Assembly (NCBI GenBank): GCA_028690255.1
Contig: JAQVBP010000032.1
Location: 7,188 to 13,802, forward strand
From: Methanosarcinaceae archaeon
GTDB lineage: Archaea > Halobacteriota > Methanosarcinia > Methanosarcinales > Methanosarcinaceae
DNA: 6,615 nucleotides
Reading direction: 5' to 3'
The position numbers and the translations under genes were made by a program. This document shows positions 5,846-6,615 of this stretch, one piece after another; within the stretch, counting starts at the first letter, position 1; each line of letters opens with the position of its first letter. Under the pieces are notes generated by a model that was not told the DNA's origin, did no database searches, and saw only the letters and a list, made by a program, of their open reading frames with translations.

Positions 5846-5863
5846 CCATGACTTAAGTCATGG
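5846..5863. repeat. Perfect 18-bp palindrome
   Basis: CCATGACTTAAGTCATGG is fully self-complementary, centred between 5854 and 5855, and lies 35 bases upstream of the fpoF Shine-Dalgarno sequence. It could be a transposon-end hairpin or a dimeric-regulator site for fpoF. I favour the first because of the neighbouring coding remnant. Confidence 0.9.
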
Positions 5864-5874
5864 AAGAAATGCCG

Positions 5875-6009
5875 TCAACTTTCAGGCATCATGCTGGATA
5901 TGCTGGATATGCTGGATATGCTGGATTTCTCCACGTTGCTCTGGAAACTAATTTCCGTTACAGGCGACGTAGTTTTGAAAGTCTCCCTCGCCAATGCCGG
6001 ATATGCCTG
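5875..6009 (-). pseudogene. Possible C-terminal remnant of a TnpB-like protein
   Basis: A minus-strand frame of 44 codons without a start codon ends in TGA at 5875-5877 and is preceded by TAA at 6010-6012. It reads QAYPALARETFKTTSPVTEI and continues with a Ser-rich tail of repeated Ile-Ser-Ser ending MMPES. Its composition and its position just before a palindrome resemble degenerate TnpB ends, but no zinc-finger cysteines or catalytic residues survive, so the assignment is weak. Confidence 0.3.
5891..5926. repeat. Four perfect copies of a 9-bp direct repeat
   Basis: ATGCTGGAT occurs four times end to end without a mismatch. Because the unit is nine bases, it adds whole codons (Ile-Ser-Ser on the minus strand) in the possible tnpB remnant. 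Confidence 0.95.
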
Positions 6010-6284
6010 TTATGTGTAGCACACCGACCTCTCAGGACTATTTAATGCCACACGATAGAGAATTGGATTGAGGAAGCGTCCAAATGTATCATGACATGTT
6101 CAACGTAGTGTCATGCGTATACTGTAGTATGGAATCAATTACAATAGTCCGTAATTATTCAACACCTGGTATTGACGCGACAGTAGTTAATTAAGATTCG
6201 GGCCTGTCAATCAGGGCTTGCCGAAACAGGCCTCCCATATTAATGGGGGTCGTTGACTGCCTTAAAAGGTAAGGGTTTTTCAAA
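6010..6284. other. Gene-free region with two small hairpins
   Basis: No gene was recognised. A plus-strand stretch of 40 codons without a stop (6072-6191) contains a CVYC motif but has no ribosome binding site and no recognised family. GGCCTGT (6201-6207) pairs with ACAGGCC (6226-6232), and CCCAT (6234-6238) pairs with ATGGG (6243-6247) across a four-base loop. These side-by-side hairpins could be part of a mobile element's left end or an RNA structure. Confidence 0.5.
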
Positions 6285-6312
6285 ATGTATTTAAACGTTT
6301 CCGGAAACATGT
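6285..6312 (+). repeat. Left arm of an imperfect inverted repeat bounding the 15-bp array
   Basis: Its reverse complement begins ACATGTTTCC, then GG, AAACG and TTTAAAT. The right arm at 6533-6560 reads ACATGTTTCC, then TA, AAACG, an extra CTC, and TTTAAAT. So 22 of 24 bases match, with one 3-base gap. The left arm also contains the perfect 12-bp palindrome GTTTCCGGAAAC (6297-6308). Confidence 0.85.
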
Positions 6313-6330
6313 TTATTAAGTTTTTTTAAA

Positions 6331-6525
6331 CTTCAAGCCTTTAAACTTCAAGCCTTTAAACTTCAAGCCTTTAAACTTCAAGCCTTTAAACTTCAAGCCT
6401 TTAAACTTCAAGCCTTTAAACTTCAAGCTTTTAAACTTCAAGCTTTTAAACTTCAAGCCTTTAAACTTCAAGCCTTTAAACTTCAAGCTTTTAAACTTCA
6501 AGCCTTTAAACTTCAAGCCTTTAAA
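6331..6525. repeat. 15-bp tandem repeat array, 13 copies
   Basis: The unit CTTCAAGCCTTTAAA repeats 13 times without insertion or deletion. Ten copies are identical; three, starting at 6421, 6436 and 6481, carry one C-to-T change that creates AAGCTT. A degenerate fourteenth copy follows at 6526. The copies abut with no spacers, so this is not a CRISPR array. A minus-strand frame (6316-6516, TTG start) encodes a repeating Leu-Lys-Phe-Lys-Gly/Ser peptide of 66 residues, but it has no ribosome binding site and an open frame follows from the unit length, so I do not call it a gene. Confidence 0.97.
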
Positions 6526-6532
6526 CTTTCAG

Positions 6533-6560
6533 ACATGTTTCCTAAAACGCTCTTTAAATG
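6533..6560 (-). repeat. Right arm of the inverted repeat bounding the 15-bp array
   Basis: This segment matches the reverse complement of 6285-6312 at 22 of 24 aligned bases with one 3-base insertion. The bases outside it (6561-6615) are AT-rich, with a TATA-like TTCTATATGAT at 6581-6591 and no gene seen before the window ends. Confidence 0.85.
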
Positions 6561-6615
6561 ATTTTTAACGAATTATTGCATTCTATATGATTTTCTGAAT
6601 AATTCAAATTATTTT

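Larger units (their letters stand above)
5811..6009 (-). mobile_element. Probable remnant of an IS200/IS605-type (tnpB-bearing) element, right end
   Basis: The region combines a perfect 18-bp palindrome (5846-5863), which resembles the subterminal hairpins of IS200/IS605 elements, with a 44-codon open frame on the same side that could be the degraded end of tnpB. Order on the minus strand is coding remnant, stop, hairpin, then a TTCAAG sequence (5815-5820), like the layout of a right end after tnpB. The outer boundaries are guesses, no left end was identified, and the family call rests on structure and recollection rather than alignment. Confidence 0.4.

Noticed and set aside
6072..6191. 40-codon open stretch with a CVYC motif
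   Set aside because: It is too short and lacks a good start or ribosome binding site; one CxxC is not enough to call a zinc-binding remnant.
6316..6516. 66-codon minus-strand frame of Leu-Lys-Phe-Lys-Gly/Ser repeats
   Set aside because: It has a TTG start inside the array and no Shine-Dalgarno sequence. The open frame follows from a 15-bp unit without a stop in that phase.
6331..6525. CRISPR array
   Set aside because: The units are 15 bp and directly joined; there are no spacers and no cas genes.

Overview
The window looks like chromosomal DNA from a methanogenic archaeon of the Methanosarcina type. The strongest evidence is an FpoF-like F420H2 dehydrogenase subunit with two N-terminal 4Fe-4S motifs. 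An archaeal NadM, a CooT-like nickel protein, a DUF89 phosphatase, archaeal TATA boxes and long, repeat-rich intergenic DNA agree with this. The genus is an inference; no database search was possible.

Layout, left to right. Bases 28-435 are an 8-bp tandem array with no T on the + strand, ending next to the stop codon of a small minus-strand cooT-like gene (444-632). A DUF89 metal-dependent phosphatase gene follows on the minus strand (762-1643). A 339-bp divergent intergenic region (1644-1982) separates it from a plus-strand gene for a secreted, C-terminally membrane-anchored hydrolase of the alkaline phosphatase superfamily (1983-3587). This hydrolase is the least understood protein here. 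A 544-bp intergenic stretch with GC-rich hairpins lies between it and the convergent minus-strand genes nadM (4132-4650) and fpoF (4767-5798). The last 800 bases hold no intact gene. They contain a probable IS200/IS605-type end (perfect 18-bp palindrome next to a possible tnpB remnant), a 4 x 9-bp repeat, small hairpins, and a 13 x 15-bp tandem array bounded by imperfect inverted repeats.

The genes do not form one pathway. FpoF feeds electrons from F420H2 into the respiratory chain, NadM makes NAD, CooT probably handles nickel, the DUF89 protein probably hydrolyses damaged phosphometabolites, and the membrane hydrolase acts outside the cell. The hydrolase and nadM both have a TATA-like box about 26 bases before the start codon, which suggests leaderless or nearly leaderless mRNAs. 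cooT and fpoF have strong Shine-Dalgarno sequences.

No new multigene system is evident. The most unusual parts are the repeats: four tandem arrays with units of 8, 15, 9 and 15 bp, the first in perfect phase over 49 units and the last enclosed by inverted repeats.
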